From JACMJP01 sp046160675 (GTDB lineage: Bacteria > Bacteroidota > Bacteroidia > Chitinophagales > BACL12): 24,644 nt of DNA. The notes under the pieces were generated by a model, which saw only the letters and a program-made list of their open reading frames with translations, had not been told where the DNA came from and made no database searches. A program made the position numbers and the translations under genes. The DNA lies in assembly GCA_046160675.1 (NCBI GenBank), contig JBJXHH010000226.1, positions 1 through 24,644 on the forward strand, written 5' to 3'. Positions 1-8,527 of the stretch are shown here, piece after piece. The first letter of the stretch is position 1, and each line of letters starts with the position of its first letter.

Positions 1-465
1 TGGTATAAAAAGTCAACAGCATCAGCATGGAAGAAAAAGATTGTGCCCGCTACAAGCAATAAATTAAATATTAAAAATCTGCTTTGCAATACAAACTATG
101 TTTGGCAAATACGAACCATTTGCGATACAACAGGTACAGATTTTACTTCCGCTTTTTCCACAGTGCAAAATTTTACTACTGCAGCATGCAAAGAAGCTGA
201 GAATGTAATGGAGCATGATATTGCAGGCATTTCATTGTATCCTAATCCAACGACTAACAGCATCTTTGTTGAGTTTCAAATTGGAAATAACGCTGTTATA
301 AAACTCATGGATTTAAATGGAAAAGTGGTTGAAGAATTTTATTATGAAGGTACTCTCGGGGATGTAATTGAAATTGATGTTACGAATATTCCTGCAGGAA
401 TGTACCTTGTATCTATACAAATGGGGATGTTTCATGAAACGCAAAAAGTATCTATTATAAGATAA
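1..465 (+). CDS. C-terminal part of a T9SS-secreted surface protein (5' end outside window)
   Basis: The reading frame is open from base 1, so this is the last 154 codons of a longer gene. The first part has the W/Y-rich pattern of a fibronectin type III repeat, with a Y-V-W-Q-I-R strand and an F-T-T end at about residues 36-60. The last 75 or so residues match the type IX secretion sorting domain (Por_Secre_tail): an S-L-Y-P-N-P-T start, an L-M-D-L-N-G-K-V strand, an I-P-A-G-M-Y turn and a short K-V-S-I-I-R end. Such proteins cross the outer membrane by T9SS and lose this tail at the cell surface. The catalytic or adhesive part lies upstream of the window, so the specific role cannot be told. 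A GTG at 43 lies in frame but is internal to the fibronectin repeat, so it is not the start. Confidence 0.87.
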   Translation, partial: WYKKSTASAWKKKIVPATSNKLNIKNLLCNTNYVWQIRTICDTTGTDFTSAFSTVQNFTTAACKEAENVMEHDIAGISLYPNPTTNSIFVEFQIGNNAVIKLMDLNGKVVEEFYYEGTLGDVIEIDVTNIPAGMYLVSIQMGMFHETQKVSIIR

Positions 466-489
466 ACGACTTATCCTCCCTTCTGGAAT

Positions 490-514
490 GCCCGGGTTAT
501 TAACCCGGGCTTTC
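490..514 (+). terminator. Rho-independent terminator between convergent genes
   Basis: Bases 490-499 and 501-510 are perfect reverse complements around one central base, forming a GC-rich palindrome. A short T-rich stretch follows on +. It lies between the + gene ending at 465 and the - gene ending at 517. On - the hairpin is not followed by T, so it fits the + gene best, though it could slow transcription from both sides. Confidence 0.7.
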
Positions 515-516
515 AT

Positions 517-1278
517 TTAAAAAAATTCTTTTATATGTTTTAACAAGATAACTGGTTTATCTACATGTACCCAATGCCCTGCACCTTCAATAGTTTCTAA
601 TCTTGAGTTGGGAAATAATGTTTGAATTTTTTCCCAATCCCCATCCTGTATATACTCTGAATCTCCGCCTCTTATAAACAAAGTAGGTTTTTTGAAAGAA
701 TGATTTGCTTGAATGGGCGCTAAAATTTCAGATTCATAATTCTTAAATAATGCTTGCAGGTTAAATTTCCACTGATATGAGCCGTTAATATTCCGAGAAA
801 GATTTTTGAGGATAAATTGCCGTGTTCCAAAATCGGAAATTTTATCAAGTAGTATTTTTTCTGCATCGGCTCTATAATGAATTTCATTCAGGTCAATTGA
901 AAACAAAGCATCAAAAATGGCATCATGTCCTCCGGAATATCTCTTCACACCCATATCAACAACTATTAGCTTTTCAACCATTTTTGAATGATCTAAAGTA
1001 AATTGCATTGCAGTTTTTGCTCCCATAGAATGCCCAATAATATGAGCTGATGCAATATTTTGTTGCCCGAAAAATTCCAGCAGGTCTTTGCTCATGAGCT
1101 TATAAGAATGCTCGTTTGTATGCGGCGATTTGCCATGGTTACGCTGATCAATCAGGTAAACTGTAAAACTTTCTTCCAGAACTTTTGCTATACTTTTCCA
1201 ATTATCAAGCATGCCATATAAACCATGTAAAATGATGAGAGGACTGCCTCTGCCTGATTTTAAAAAATTCAATTGCAT
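517..1278 (-). CDS. Alpha/beta hydrolase, YbfF/ABHD11-like esterase
   Basis: A 253-residue protein, the usual size for a compact alpha/beta hydrolase. The oxyanion loop is L-H-G-L-Y-G at about 18-22. D-Q-R-N-H-G at 44-49 is typical of the YbfF group. The nucleophile elbow is G-H-S-M-G with Ser84. Asp206 (G-G-D-S-E) and His235 (G-A-G-H-W) complete the triad. There is no signal peptide, so it should act in the cytoplasm on a carboxylic ester or thioester; the substrate cannot be told. It is read in the same direction as the DUF58 gene 48 bases upstream and may share its transcript, which would end near the 490-510 hairpin. A haloperoxidase-like or lipase-like activity is possible but less likely. 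Confidence 0.86.
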   Translation of the reverse strand: MQLNFLKSGRGSPLIILHGLYGMLDNWKSIAKVLEESFTVYLIDQRNHGKSPHTNEHSYKLMSKDLLEFFGQQNIASAHIIGHSMGAKTAMQFTLDHSKMVEKLIVVDMGVKRYSGGHDAIFDALFSIDLNEIHYRADAEKILLDKISDFGTRQFILKNLSRNINGSYQWKFNLQALFKNYESEILAPIQANHSFKKPTLFIRGGDSEYIQDGDWEKIQTLFPNSRLETIEGAGHWVHVDKPVILLKHIKEFF

Positions 1279-1326
1279 AAAAAATGTAACTGCAAAGGAC
1301 GAAAAGAGTTCGCAGAATGTGAAGGG

Positions 1327-2271
1327 TTATTTCATTTTCATGCGTTTCACTAAATAGGGTAGAAGAATTTCTTTGAAAGGTTTGTTGATATCTGCTTCAA
1401 TCAGGTCAATCTGGTATTGATGGCAGCGAAGCTGAAGCTCTTTCATGAATTCTGCCATCTGACTTGTATAATAATCTTTTACCTCATTGCTTTTTACCTT
1501 TACTTTTTCTCCGCTTTCCATATCTATAAAAATGTAAGGGCGGTTTTCATATTCAAAGTCAAGCTCATGTTTCTTGTCTGTAACATGAAAAAGGATTACT
1601 TCATGTTTGTTATGTTTCATGTGTTGCATTGCTGAAAACAAATCTTCTATGTCGTTAGCATTTCCTTGTTGAGTAAACATGTCGGTAAAAATAACAACCA
1701 AACTTCTGCGGTGAATATTTTCTGCAATCGTATGCAGGCACTTTGCAGCATTTGTTTTTAAACTTCTTGAGGATTTTCCAATGAAAGCTTCAAGCTGGGT
1801 TTGCAAACGTTTGTGATGCACAACATTACTTGCGGCCTTCGTATGTAAAAGAATATCATCAGCAAAAATTGTTAAACCGGCAGCATCCCGTTGTGTTTTG
1901 AGTAAATGTATAATGGCACTTGAGCAGATAGCAGCGTAAATAAGTTTATTGATATGTAACCCTTTACTTGTTTTGCCTTCTTCGGGGAAGTACATACTGC
2001 TGGATGCATCCAACACCACTTGGCAGCGCAGATTTGTTTCTTCCTCGTATTTTTTTGTAAAGAGTTTATCAGTTCTCCCGAAAACTTTCCAGTCAATATG
2101 CCGGGTTGCTTCACCTGCGTTATAGATCCTGTGTTCTGCAAATTCTACTGAAAAACCATGAAAAGGAGATTTATGCAAACCAAGAATAAAACCTTCTACC
2201 ACCTGTTTTGCAAGTAATTCCAGGTTTTCAACCCTTCGGAGGTCTTGTATGGAAATGAGTTGAGATGTCAA
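1327..2271 (-). CDS. DUF58 family protein (von Willebrand A-like)
   Basis: This matches the DUF58 family: the strongly conserved block H-K-S-P-F-H-G-F-S-V-E-F is followed by R-H-I-D-W-K and a Y-E-E-E-T-N-L strand. Next is a MIDAS-like D-A-S-S-S-M metal site at about residues 88-93, as in vWA domains. Family members usually sit next to a MoxR-type ATPase and are linked to protein maturation or envelope stress; no such ATPase is in the window. The frame stays open up to a TTG at 2310, but that codon lies inside the trxA terminator hairpin. I therefore choose the TTG at 2271, which gives 314 residues and a start close to that of relatives. No ATG lies near the expected N-terminus, so the start is the least certain part. 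Confidence 0.84.
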   Translation of the reverse strand: MTSQLISIQDLRRVENLELLAKQVVEGFILGLHKSPFHGFSVEFAEHRIYNAGEATRHIDWKVFGRTDKLFTKKYEEETNLRCQVVLDASSSMYFPEEGKTSKGLHINKLIYAAICSSAIIHLLKTQRDAAGLTIFADDILLHTKAASNVVHHKRLQTQLEAFIGKSSRSLKTNAAKCLHTIAENIHRRSLVVIFTDMFTQQGNANDIEDLFSAMQHMKHNKHEVILFHVTDKKHELDFEYENRPYIFIDMESGEKVKVKSNEVKDYYTSQMAEFMKELQLRCHQYQIDLIEADINKPFKEILLPYLVKRMKMK

Positions 2272-2285
2272 ATGAATTCTTTGTG

Positions 2286-2325
2286 TTGTAAAAATAAAGC
2301 CTCCATTCAAACGAAAGAAGGCTTT
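2286..2325 (-). terminator. Rho-independent terminator of trxA
   Basis: On - a stem forms between 2325-2319 and 2302-2296 (seven base pairs, with a few more inside), and a T-rich run follows at 2295-2290. It starts 23 bases after the trxA stop. It covers the extreme 5' end of the longest DUF58 frame, which argues for a later DUF58 start. Confidence 0.68.
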
Positions 2326-2347
2326 AAAAATTTTAACAAAGTATTAA

Positions 2348-2665
2348 TTACATGTGTTGTTTCACTTTATTGTCAAGCACACTTTTTGGCACAGCGCCCA
2401 CCTGCTTATCTACCACTTGCCCGTTTTTAATGAACAAAATTGTAGGGATGTTGCGGATGCCGTACATCATGGCTACTTCAGGGTTGAAGTCAACATTTAC
2501 TTTACCAACGTTTACTTTGCCGTCATAATCTTTTGCCAACTCTTCAACGATGGGACCTACCATCCGGCAGGGGCCACACCATTCTGCCCAAAAGTCAATA
2601 ACTGAGAGCTTTTCGCTGCTTAATACAACTTCCTTGAAGTTTGCATCTGTAAATTCCATTGCCAT
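2348..2665 (-). CDS. trxA: Thioredoxin
   Basis: A 105-residue protein of normal thioredoxin length. It carries the redox motif W-C-G-P-C at 29-33, the buried Asp in V-I-D-F-W, and the cis-proline P74 in R-N-I-P-T. It reduces disulfides of cytoplasmic enzymes with electrons from thioredoxin reductase. There is no signal peptide or membrane anchor, so it is not one of the exported TlpA-like proteins common in this phylum. Translation could start at M1 (2665) or M3 (2659). The gene lies 86 bases after dnaE on the same strand and is followed by its own terminator, so it is probably transcribed alone or as the tail of a dnaE message. Confidence 0.96.
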   Translation of the reverse strand: MAMEFTDANFKEVVLSSEKLSVIDFWAEWCGPCRMVGPIVEELAKDYDGKVNVGKVNVDFNPEVAMMYGIRNIPTILFIKNGQVVDKQVGAVPKSVLDNKVKQHM

Positions 2666-2751
2666 AGTTTTTTATTAATTTTTTTATATGAGTAAATGTG
2701 ATAACAGGTTTTGCGAAACAAAGTTCCAACCTGAAACCAAACATAAGAAAA

Positions 2752-5700
2752 TTATGAGGTTACAGATAGTTTTACTTCGCCAAATTTTTTCAACATGTTC
2801 AAGACCGGGCTGTCAATCTGCACAATACCATTCTTTGAACGGAACTGTACGTCCATGGTATCCTGACCCACCTGCAGGAAAAGGGTATCATTTCCGGGGT
2901 GTTCTTTGAGCAGAGTTTGCAAGTCATCAATTAATTTCTTGTTTACATCTTCCAGCCTTACCTGAAGAATGGCTTTTAACTTTTTCCGGGATCGAACTTC
3001 ACTTAGTAATTCAATATCATTGATCCGAAGTTCAGCCTTATCTGGATCACGGTAACTTTTCTGCACTTTTCCTCTCACAAAAATAACCTGGCCCGGCTCA
3101 TCAATATAGTTTTTAAACTTTAAATAGCTATCTCTGAAAATTGCACATTCAATGGTACCGGCATAATCTTCCAGGTTAAATATGCCGAATTTTTCGCCGT
3201 TCTTAGAAGTTTTTACTTGTGATGAAACAACATAACCTATCACATGAATTTCCCTATCAAGAAATTTTTCTACCTCAGTTACATTGCATGTTTTTAACGC
3301 TTCGGCTTCAATTTTATAATCATCTAACGGGTGACCGCTGAGGTAAATGCCAATCACTTCTAACTCTTTTTTCAGTTTTTCTACATTGTTCCATTCAGGC
3401 CATTCAGGAATTTTAGGCTCTGCAATTTCAATGGCAATCGTATCTCCAAACAAAGTATTTTGCGATTTACCTATACTGTCAGCAAAGTTACTTCCATAGC
3501 GGACAGCGGTTTCAATCACATTTGCAACATCATTTTTTCCTGTAGCAAAGTATTGCGCCCTGTGTAGCCCGAAACTGTCTAAAGCCCCAGCATACACTAA
3601 GGCTTCAAGTGTTTTTTTGTTTATACTTCTACCGCTCACCCTGCGCATCATATCATGAATACTTTTAAATGCGCCTTCTTTTTTTCTTTCTTTTATTAGT
3701 TCCGTAACTGCATTTTCACCTACCCCTTTGATGGCGTTTAATCCGAAACGGATTTGCCCTTTCTCATTTACTGCGAACGTAAATTCACTTTCATTTACAT
3801 CGGGAGCCAAAACGGGTATACCCATACGTTTACACTCATCCATGAAGAAACTTACTTTATCAATATTGCCCTGGTTGTGTGTGAGTACGGCACTCATATA
3901 TTCTGCCGGGTAGTGTGCCTTGAGGTAGGCTGTTTGATAGGCAACATATGCATAACATGTTGAATGAGATTTGTTAAAGGCATATTGTGCAAAGGCTTCC
4001 CAGTCTACCCAAATTTTTTCGCAAACTTTTTTATTGAGATTGTTTTTTTCTGCGCCAGATAAAAATTTATCTTTCATCTTATCCAGCACATCTTTCTGTT
4101 TTTTGCCCATCGCTTTGCGCAACACATCTGCTTCCCCTTTAGTAAAACCTGAAAGTTTTTGAGAAAGTAACATCACCTGCTCCTGGTAAACGGTTACGCC
4201 GTAAGTTTCCTGCAGGATTTGTTCCATCTCGGGCAAGTCATATTGAATTTTTTCTTTTCCGTGTTTCCTGCGTATATAGTTGGGAATATATTCCATCGGA
4301 CCCGGGCGGAACAGGGCATTCATAGCGATAAGATCTTCAAACTTATCAGGTTTGAGTTCCCGTAAATATTTCTGCATGCCGGGGCTTTCAAACTGGAATG
4401 TACCGTTTGTTTCTCCCCGTTGGTATAATTCAAAAGTTTTTTTATCATCCAGGGGAATAGCATCAATATCAATTTCAATATTGTGATTTTGCTTGATAAG
4501 ATTTAAAGCGGTTTTAATGATAGATAATGTTCGCAGACCAAGGAAGTCCATTTTTATAACGCCGGCATTTTCTATCACTTCACCTTCATATTGTGTAATA
4601 ACGAGGTCGGAGTCTTTTGCAACTGCAACAGGGATCAGATCAGTAAGATCTGTAGGCGCAATGATGATGCCCGCAGCATGTACCCCTGTGTTACGTACGC
4701 TGCCCTCCAGGATCAATGCTTCTTTAATGATGTTGCTTCTTTCATCTTTTTCATCCTGAAAAATTTTACGCAATTGTTTTGCATTTTCAACATCGTCTAT
4801 TTGTAATCCTTCTTTTGCAAATAAACTATCCTCGCCCGTTAACGGGGCATTGATCAGCCTTTTTAAAGAAATCCCGGGGCGTTCAGCCACTAATTTACTC
4901 AGGGCATTACTGTCGGCTATCGGAAGATCCATCACCCGTGCAACATCTTTGATACTTGTTTTTGCTGCCATGGTGCCATAAGTTATCAGTTGTGCCACCT
5001 GGTTCTTCCCATATTTTTTTACGACATAATCAATCACTTTCTGCCTGCCATCATCATCAAAATCTGTGTCAATATCGGGCATAGTTTTCCTGTCGGGATT
5101 GAGAAATCTTTCAAACAGGAGGTTGTATTTTATCGGGTCAATATTTGTGATGCCTATACAATAAGCAATGACGCTTCCGGCAGCTGAACCCCGCCCGGGG
5201 CCCACGAAAACGCCCATGTTGCGCCCTGCCTGAATGAAATCTGCAACGATGAGAAAGTAACCGGCGAAGCCCATTGTTTTTACAGTAAACAATTCAAAAT
5301 TTAACCGTTCTTCAACTTCACTGTGGATTTCACCGTAGCGTTTTTTCGCCCCTTCAAATGAAATGTGTTTTAAATATTCCCACTGATTGAGTACATCATC
5401 ATTGTGAATTTTAAACTCAGAAGGAACAGGAAAATTCGGAAGGAGGATATCTTTTTTAAGATCAAGCAAATTTATCTTGTCAACTATCTCATTGGTATTG
5501 TCGATCGCTTCAGGAATATCCTCAAACAACTTCTGCATTTCAACCGTTGTTTTAAAATAAAACTGATCGTTATAAAATGCAAAACGTTTTCCTTTCAACA
5601 GCATGTCATCATCTCCAAAATCTTTTGCTTTTGGGGTGGCTTGCTTTTCACCGGTGTTGATGCACAATAAAATGTCATGAGCATTGGCATCTTCCCGGTC

Positions 5701-6351
5701 AACATAATGTGCATCGTTACTTGCAATAACCTTTACTTTATACTTTGCCGCAAATTGGAGAAGCACATCATTAACATATACTTGGTCAGGAATATCATGA
5801 CGTTGTAATTCCACATAATAATCTTCTCCGAAGAGATCTAGCCACCATTTAAAAATTTTTTCCGCTTCTTCTTTCCCTTTTTTCATGATGGTTCTCGGCA
5901 CTTCTGCAGCCAAGCAGCAGGTGGTGGCGATCAACCCTTCATGATACTTTTCTATGAGTGATTTTTCTATTCTCGGGTACTTGCCATACATGCCTTCAAT
6001 GTATCCCAGTGAACACATTTTAACCAGGTTTTTATAACCAATTTCATTTTTTGCAAGTAAAACCTGGTGGTAACGAATATCTTTTTCTTCTCTCGAAAAT
6101 TGTTTTCTTTCCATCCGCTCAACGACATAAAACTCACAGCCGACAATGGGTTTCACCTTCAGCGAACCGTCTTCATTTTTATGCTTGTAAGCTTCTGCAA
6201 CAAACTGGAAAACGCCGAACATGTTGCCATGATCAGTGATAGCCAGGGCCGGCATATTGTCTTTCACAGCTTTTTTATACAACCGGGAAATATCACTTGC
6301 CCCATCGAGCAGGCTGTACATGGTGTGATTATGTAAGTGTGAAAACTGCAT
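2752..6351 (-). CDS. dnaE: DNA polymerase III alpha subunit
   Basis: The replicative polymerase subunit, 1199 residues, DnaE1 type. The N-terminal PHP domain covers about 1-280. Its likely metal ligands are all present: H7, H9, D16, H41, E73, H95, C145 or C146, D213 and H215. The polymerase core has G-P-G-R-G-S-A-A-G-S near 384-393 and catalytic D426, D428 (P-D-I-D-T-D-F) and D602 (K-M-D-F-L-G-L). A helix-hairpin-helix G-V-G-E-N-A-V lies near 876-882. Q-N-T-L-F at 964-968 fits a beta-clamp binding peptide. An OB fold lies at about 1035-1120. The frame is intact and I see no intein. The start is placed at the M-Q-F-S-H-L-H-N-H sequence, which is where PHP domains begin. Confidence 0.97.
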   Translation of the reverse strand: MQFSHLHNHTMYSLLDGASDISRLYKKAVKDNMPALAITDHGNMFGVFQFVAEAYKHKNEDGSLKVKPIVGCEFYVVERMERKQFSREEKDIRYHQVLLAKNEIGYKNLVKMCSLGYIEGMYGKYPRIEKSLIEKYHEGLIATTCCLAAEVPRTIMKKGKEEAEKIFKWWLDLFGEDYYVELQRHDIPDQVYVNDVLLQFAAKYKVKVIASNDAHYVDREDANAHDILLCINTGEKQATPKAKDFGDDDMLLKGKRFAFYNDQFYFKTTVEMQKLFEDIPEAIDNTNEIVDKINLLDLKKDILLPNFPVPSEFKIHNDDVLNQWEYLKHISFEGAKKRYGEIHSEVEERLNFELFTVKTMGFAGYFLIVADFIQAGRNMGVFVGPGRGSAAGSVIAYCIGITNIDPIKYNLLFERFLNPDRKTMPDIDTDFDDDGRQKVIDYVVKKYGKNQVAQLITYGTMAAKTSIKDVARVMDLPIADSNALSKLVAERPGISLKRLINAPLTGEDSLFAKEGLQIDDVENAKQLRKIFQDEKDERSNIIKEALILEGSVRNTGVHAAGIIIAPTDLTDLIPVAVAKDSDLVITQYEGEVIENAGVIKMDFLGLRTLSIIKTALNLIKQNHNIEIDIDAIPLDDKKTFELYQRGETNGTFQFESPGMQKYLRELKPDKFEDLIAMNALFRPGPMEYIPNYIRRKHGKEKIQYDLPEMEQILQETYGVTVYQEQVMLLSQKLSGFTKGEADVLRKAMGKKQKDVLDKMKDKFLSGAEKNNLNKKVCEKIWVDWEAFAQYAFNKSHSTCYAYVAYQTAYLKAHYPAEYMSAVLTHNQGNIDKVSFFMDECKRMGIPVLAPDVNESEFTFAVNEKGQIRFGLNAIKGVGENAVTELIKERKKEGAFKSIHDMMRRVSGRSINKKTLEALVYAGALDSFGLHRAQYFATGKNDVANVIETAVRYGSNFADSIGKSQNTLFGDTIAIEIAEPKIPEWPEWNNVEKLKKELEVIGIYLSGHPLDDYKIEAEALKTCNVTEVEKFLDREIHVIGYVVSSQVKTSKNGEKFGIFNLEDYAGTIECAIFRDSYLKFKNYIDEPGQVIFVRGKVQKSYRDPDKAELRINDIELLSEVRSRKKLKAILQVRLEDVNKKLIDDLQTLLKEHPGNDTLFLQVGQDTMDVQFRSKNGIVQIDSPVLNMLKKFGEVKLSVTS

Positions 6352-6358
6352 GCGATGT

Positions 6359-6366
6359 TAAAATTA
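6359..6366 (-). promoter_or_regulatory. Possible -7 box of dnaE
   Basis: On - the sequence TAATTTTA resembles the Bacteroidota -7 element TAnnTTTG with one mismatch. It ends only seven bases before the dnaE ATG. I find no TTTG at the expected distance upstream, so this is weak. Confidence 0.25.
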
Positions 6367-6434
6367 CAAAAGCTGGTGATGAGAAGATTTTTTCTGGAAA
6401 GAAAAAATACCAACATTTGTGTAAAATTCAGTTT

Positions 6435-6764
6435 ATGATTACTTGGAATGACTTTGAGAAAGTAGAGATTCGCACAGGCATCATTCTTTCAGCCGTAGAC
6501 TTTGCGAATGCGAAGAAGCCTGCATATCAACTCACCATTGATTTTGGCGAGTTAGGGATTAAAAAAAGCAGCGCACAAATTACAACGCATTATTCAAAAG
6601 AAGAGTTGATCGGCAAACAAATCGTTGCGGTTGTAAATTTCCCCGTAAAACAGATCGCAAATTTTTTCAGCGAATGTTTAGTACTTGGCGCTATACAAAA
6701 TGATGGCAGTGTAATATTATTACACACAGAAAAGCAAACTGGAAACGGTTTACGAGTCGGTTGA
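6435..6764 (+). CDS. csaA: CsaA-type tRNA-binding domain protein
   Basis: A 109-residue protein that is one tRNA-binding OB fold (tRNA_bind family). The sequence runs W-N-D-F-E-K-V-E-I-R-T-G, then K-P-A-Y-Q-L-T-I-D-F-G, K-K-S-S-A-Q-I-T, V-V-A-V-V-N-F-P and S-E-C-L-V-L-G, as in CsaA. Family members bind nucleic acid and are linked to chaperone-like help for exported proteins in Bacillus; which applies here is unknown. The frame is open further upstream to 6297, but that would overlap dnaE and adds 46 residues unlike the family, so the ATG at 6435 is chosen. It is divergent from dnaE with an 83-base gap. Its last 15 bases overlap tail to tail with the next gene. Confidence 0.93.
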   Translation: MITWNDFEKVEIRTGIILSAVDFANAKKPAYQLTIDFGELGIKKSSAQITTHYSKEELIGKQIVAVVNFPVKQIANFFSECLVLGAIQNDGSVILLHTEKQTGNGLRVG

Positions 6765-7040
6765 ATCTTTCTTATCTTTTTTGCCGAACAGATCGCTGAG
6801 TTTGTCTTTCACATCATCAAACACATCTTCTACTTTTTCTTTTACATCAACGGCTGTGTCAGTGAGTTTTTCTTTAATGCCCTCAGATAATTTCCCGCCA
6901 TTTATCAAGTTATCAATCTGACTGTCGAATGCTTTTGGCATTTTGTCTTTCAGGTATTTTGAAATTGTTTCAATTGAAACCTTCGCTTGTTCATCGTTGA
7001 TGCCTGCGGCTTCTTTTACTTTGTTGATTAGTTCTTGCAT
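6750..7040 (-). CDS. Small charged helical protein, unknown function
   Basis: A 96-residue protein rich in Lys, Asp and Glu. Residues 1-50 look like a compact helical domain (Q-E-L-I-N-K-V-K-E-A-A-G start). Residues 50-85 form an amphipathic repeat-like helix with D-V-K-E-K-V-E-D-V-F-D-D-V-K-D-K. A strongly charged tail follows. There is no signal peptide or membrane segment. I do not recognise a firm family; the helix pattern recalls small stress proteins such as CsbD or YtxH types without matching them. It is 42 bases after fumC in the same direction, so it could be the last gene of a sucD-fumC transcript. Low-complexity composition makes weak similarity matches unreliable. Confidence 0.7.
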   Translation of the reverse strand: MQELINKVKEAAGINDEQAKVSIETISKYLKDKMPKAFDSQIDNLINGGKLSEGIKEKLTDTAVDVKEKVEDVFDDVKDKLSDLFGKKDKKDSTDS

Positions 7041-7082
7041 GATTTATATTTATATTTTAAAAACTTATGAATTTACAACTAT

Positions 7083-8489
7083 TCACTGTATTCTCCCCAC
7101 CATATTCATCGGCACAACCCACTCATCAAATTCTGCTGCTGTTAAATATCCAAGTTCAACAGCAACTTCTTTCAGTGTTTTGTTTTCTTTGTGTGCTTTT
7201 TGTGCAATTTCTGCAGCCTTGTAATAACCTATCTTCGTATTCAACGCTGTTACAAGCATCAGTGAATTATCTACATGTTTTTTAATATTTGCTTCAATGG
7301 GTTCAATGCCAACTGCGCATTTATCATTAAAAGAAACACATGCATCCCCAAGTAACCTTGCGCTATGCAAAAAATTATAGATCATCATGGGCTTGAATAC
7401 ATTTAATTCAAAATGTCCCGTTGCCCCCCCGATATTTATCGCCACATCATTCCCCAACACCTGGGCACAAACCATGCTGAGAGCTTCACATTGAGTAGGG
7501 TTTACTTTTCCGGGCATGATGGATGAACCGGGCTCATTATCAGGAATAAATATTTCGCCGATGCCGCTTCTTGGTCCGCTGCCTAACATGCGTATATCAT
7601 TCGCAATCTTCATCAATGAAACAGCAATTGTTTTTAATGCGCCATGAGATTCAACAATGGCATCATGCGCAGCTAATGCTTCAAATTTATTTTCAGCAGT
7701 GATAAATGGCAATCCAGTCAACTCTGCAATATTTTTTGCTACAAGTACATCATATCCGGTAGGGGTATTTATTCCTGTACCAACTGCAGTTCCACCGAGT
7801 GCCAGTTCGCTCAAATGCGCCAGTGAATTGTTAATCGCTTTCAAACCATGATTTAATTGAGAAACATATCCTGAAATTTCCTGGCCGAGGGTGAGCGGAG
7901 TTGCATCCATGAAATGTGTTCTGCCGATCTTCACAACCTTCATGAAGTCTTTTGATTTTTTCTCCAATGTATCCCGCAGTTTTTCGATCCCCGGAATTGT
8001 TGTTTCAATCAGAATTTTATAAGCGGCAATATGCATTGCTGTGGGGAAGGTATCATTGCTTGACTGGCTTTTGTTTACATCATCGTTCGGGTTCAATTTC
8101 TTTATTTCATCCGATAAACTTCCACTTGCAAGAACATGTGCACGGTATGCGATCACTTCATTCACATTCATATTGCTTTGTGTGCCGCTGCCGGTTTGCC
8201 ATACTACAAGGGGAAACTGATCATTTAATTCTCCATTAAGGATTTCATCACACGCCTGGGAAATAAGGTCACATTTTTCTTTTTCTAAAACGCCAAGTTC
8301 AAGGTTTGTAATTGCAGCTGCTTTTTTCAGGTAGGCAAAAGCCGCAATAATTTCTTTGGGCATTTTGTTGATGTCCTGCGCAATTGGGAAGTTTATGATA
8401 CTGCGCTGGGTTTGCGCCCCCCAATACACATCTGCGGGAACCTCAACAATGCCCATTGTATCTTTTTCTTTCCTGAAACTTTTACTCAT
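7083..8489 (-). CDS. fumC: Fumarate hydratase, class II
   Basis: The iron-free fumarase of the citric acid cycle, converting fumarate and water to malate. It has 468 residues, the usual length. The superfamily signature G-S-S-I-M-P-G-K-V-N-P lies at 321-331 and holds the catalytic serine. S-S-N-D-T-F-P at 143-149 and G-R-T-H-F-M-D-A-T-P at 189-198 with His192 are further active-site blocks. The related aspartase would differ at substrate-contact positions, and the T-G-S-G-T-Q-S-N-M-N block at 99-108 is fumarase-like. The gene is 38 bases after sucD on the same strand, so these two cycle enzymes are probably made together. Confidence 0.96.
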   Translation of the reverse strand: MSKSFRKEKDTMGIVEVPADVYWGAQTQRSIINFPIAQDINKMPKEIIAAFAYLKKAAAITNLELGVLEKEKCDLISQACDEILNGELNDQFPLVVWQTGSGTQSNMNVNEVIAYRAHVLASGSLSDEIKKLNPNDDVNKSQSSNDTFPTAMHIAAYKILIETTIPGIEKLRDTLEKKSKDFMKVVKIGRTHFMDATPLTLGQEISGYVSQLNHGLKAINNSLAHLSELALGGTAVGTGINTPTGYDVLVAKNIAELTGLPFITAENKFEALAAHDAIVESHGALKTIAVSLMKIANDIRMLGSGPRSGIGEIFIPDNEPGSSIMPGKVNPTQCEALSMVCAQVLGNDVAINIGGATGHFELNVFKPMMIYNFLHSARLLGDACVSFNDKCAVGIEPIEANIKKHVDNSLMLVTALNTKIGYYKAAEIAQKAHKENKTLKEVAVELGYLTAAEFDEWVVPMNMVGRIQ

Positions 8490-8527
8490 ACGCCGTAACG
8501 TTTAAAAGATGTATCGAAGTTGGATAT

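Noticed and set aside
4493..4759. 88-codon open frame on + across dnaE
   Set aside because: Antisense shadow of dnaE with no recognisable features; the same holds for other short + frames within 2688-6239.
6297..6434. 46 extra N-terminal codons in the longest csaA frame
   Set aside because: They overlap the dnaE start and are unlike CsaA; the ATG at 6435 fits the family.
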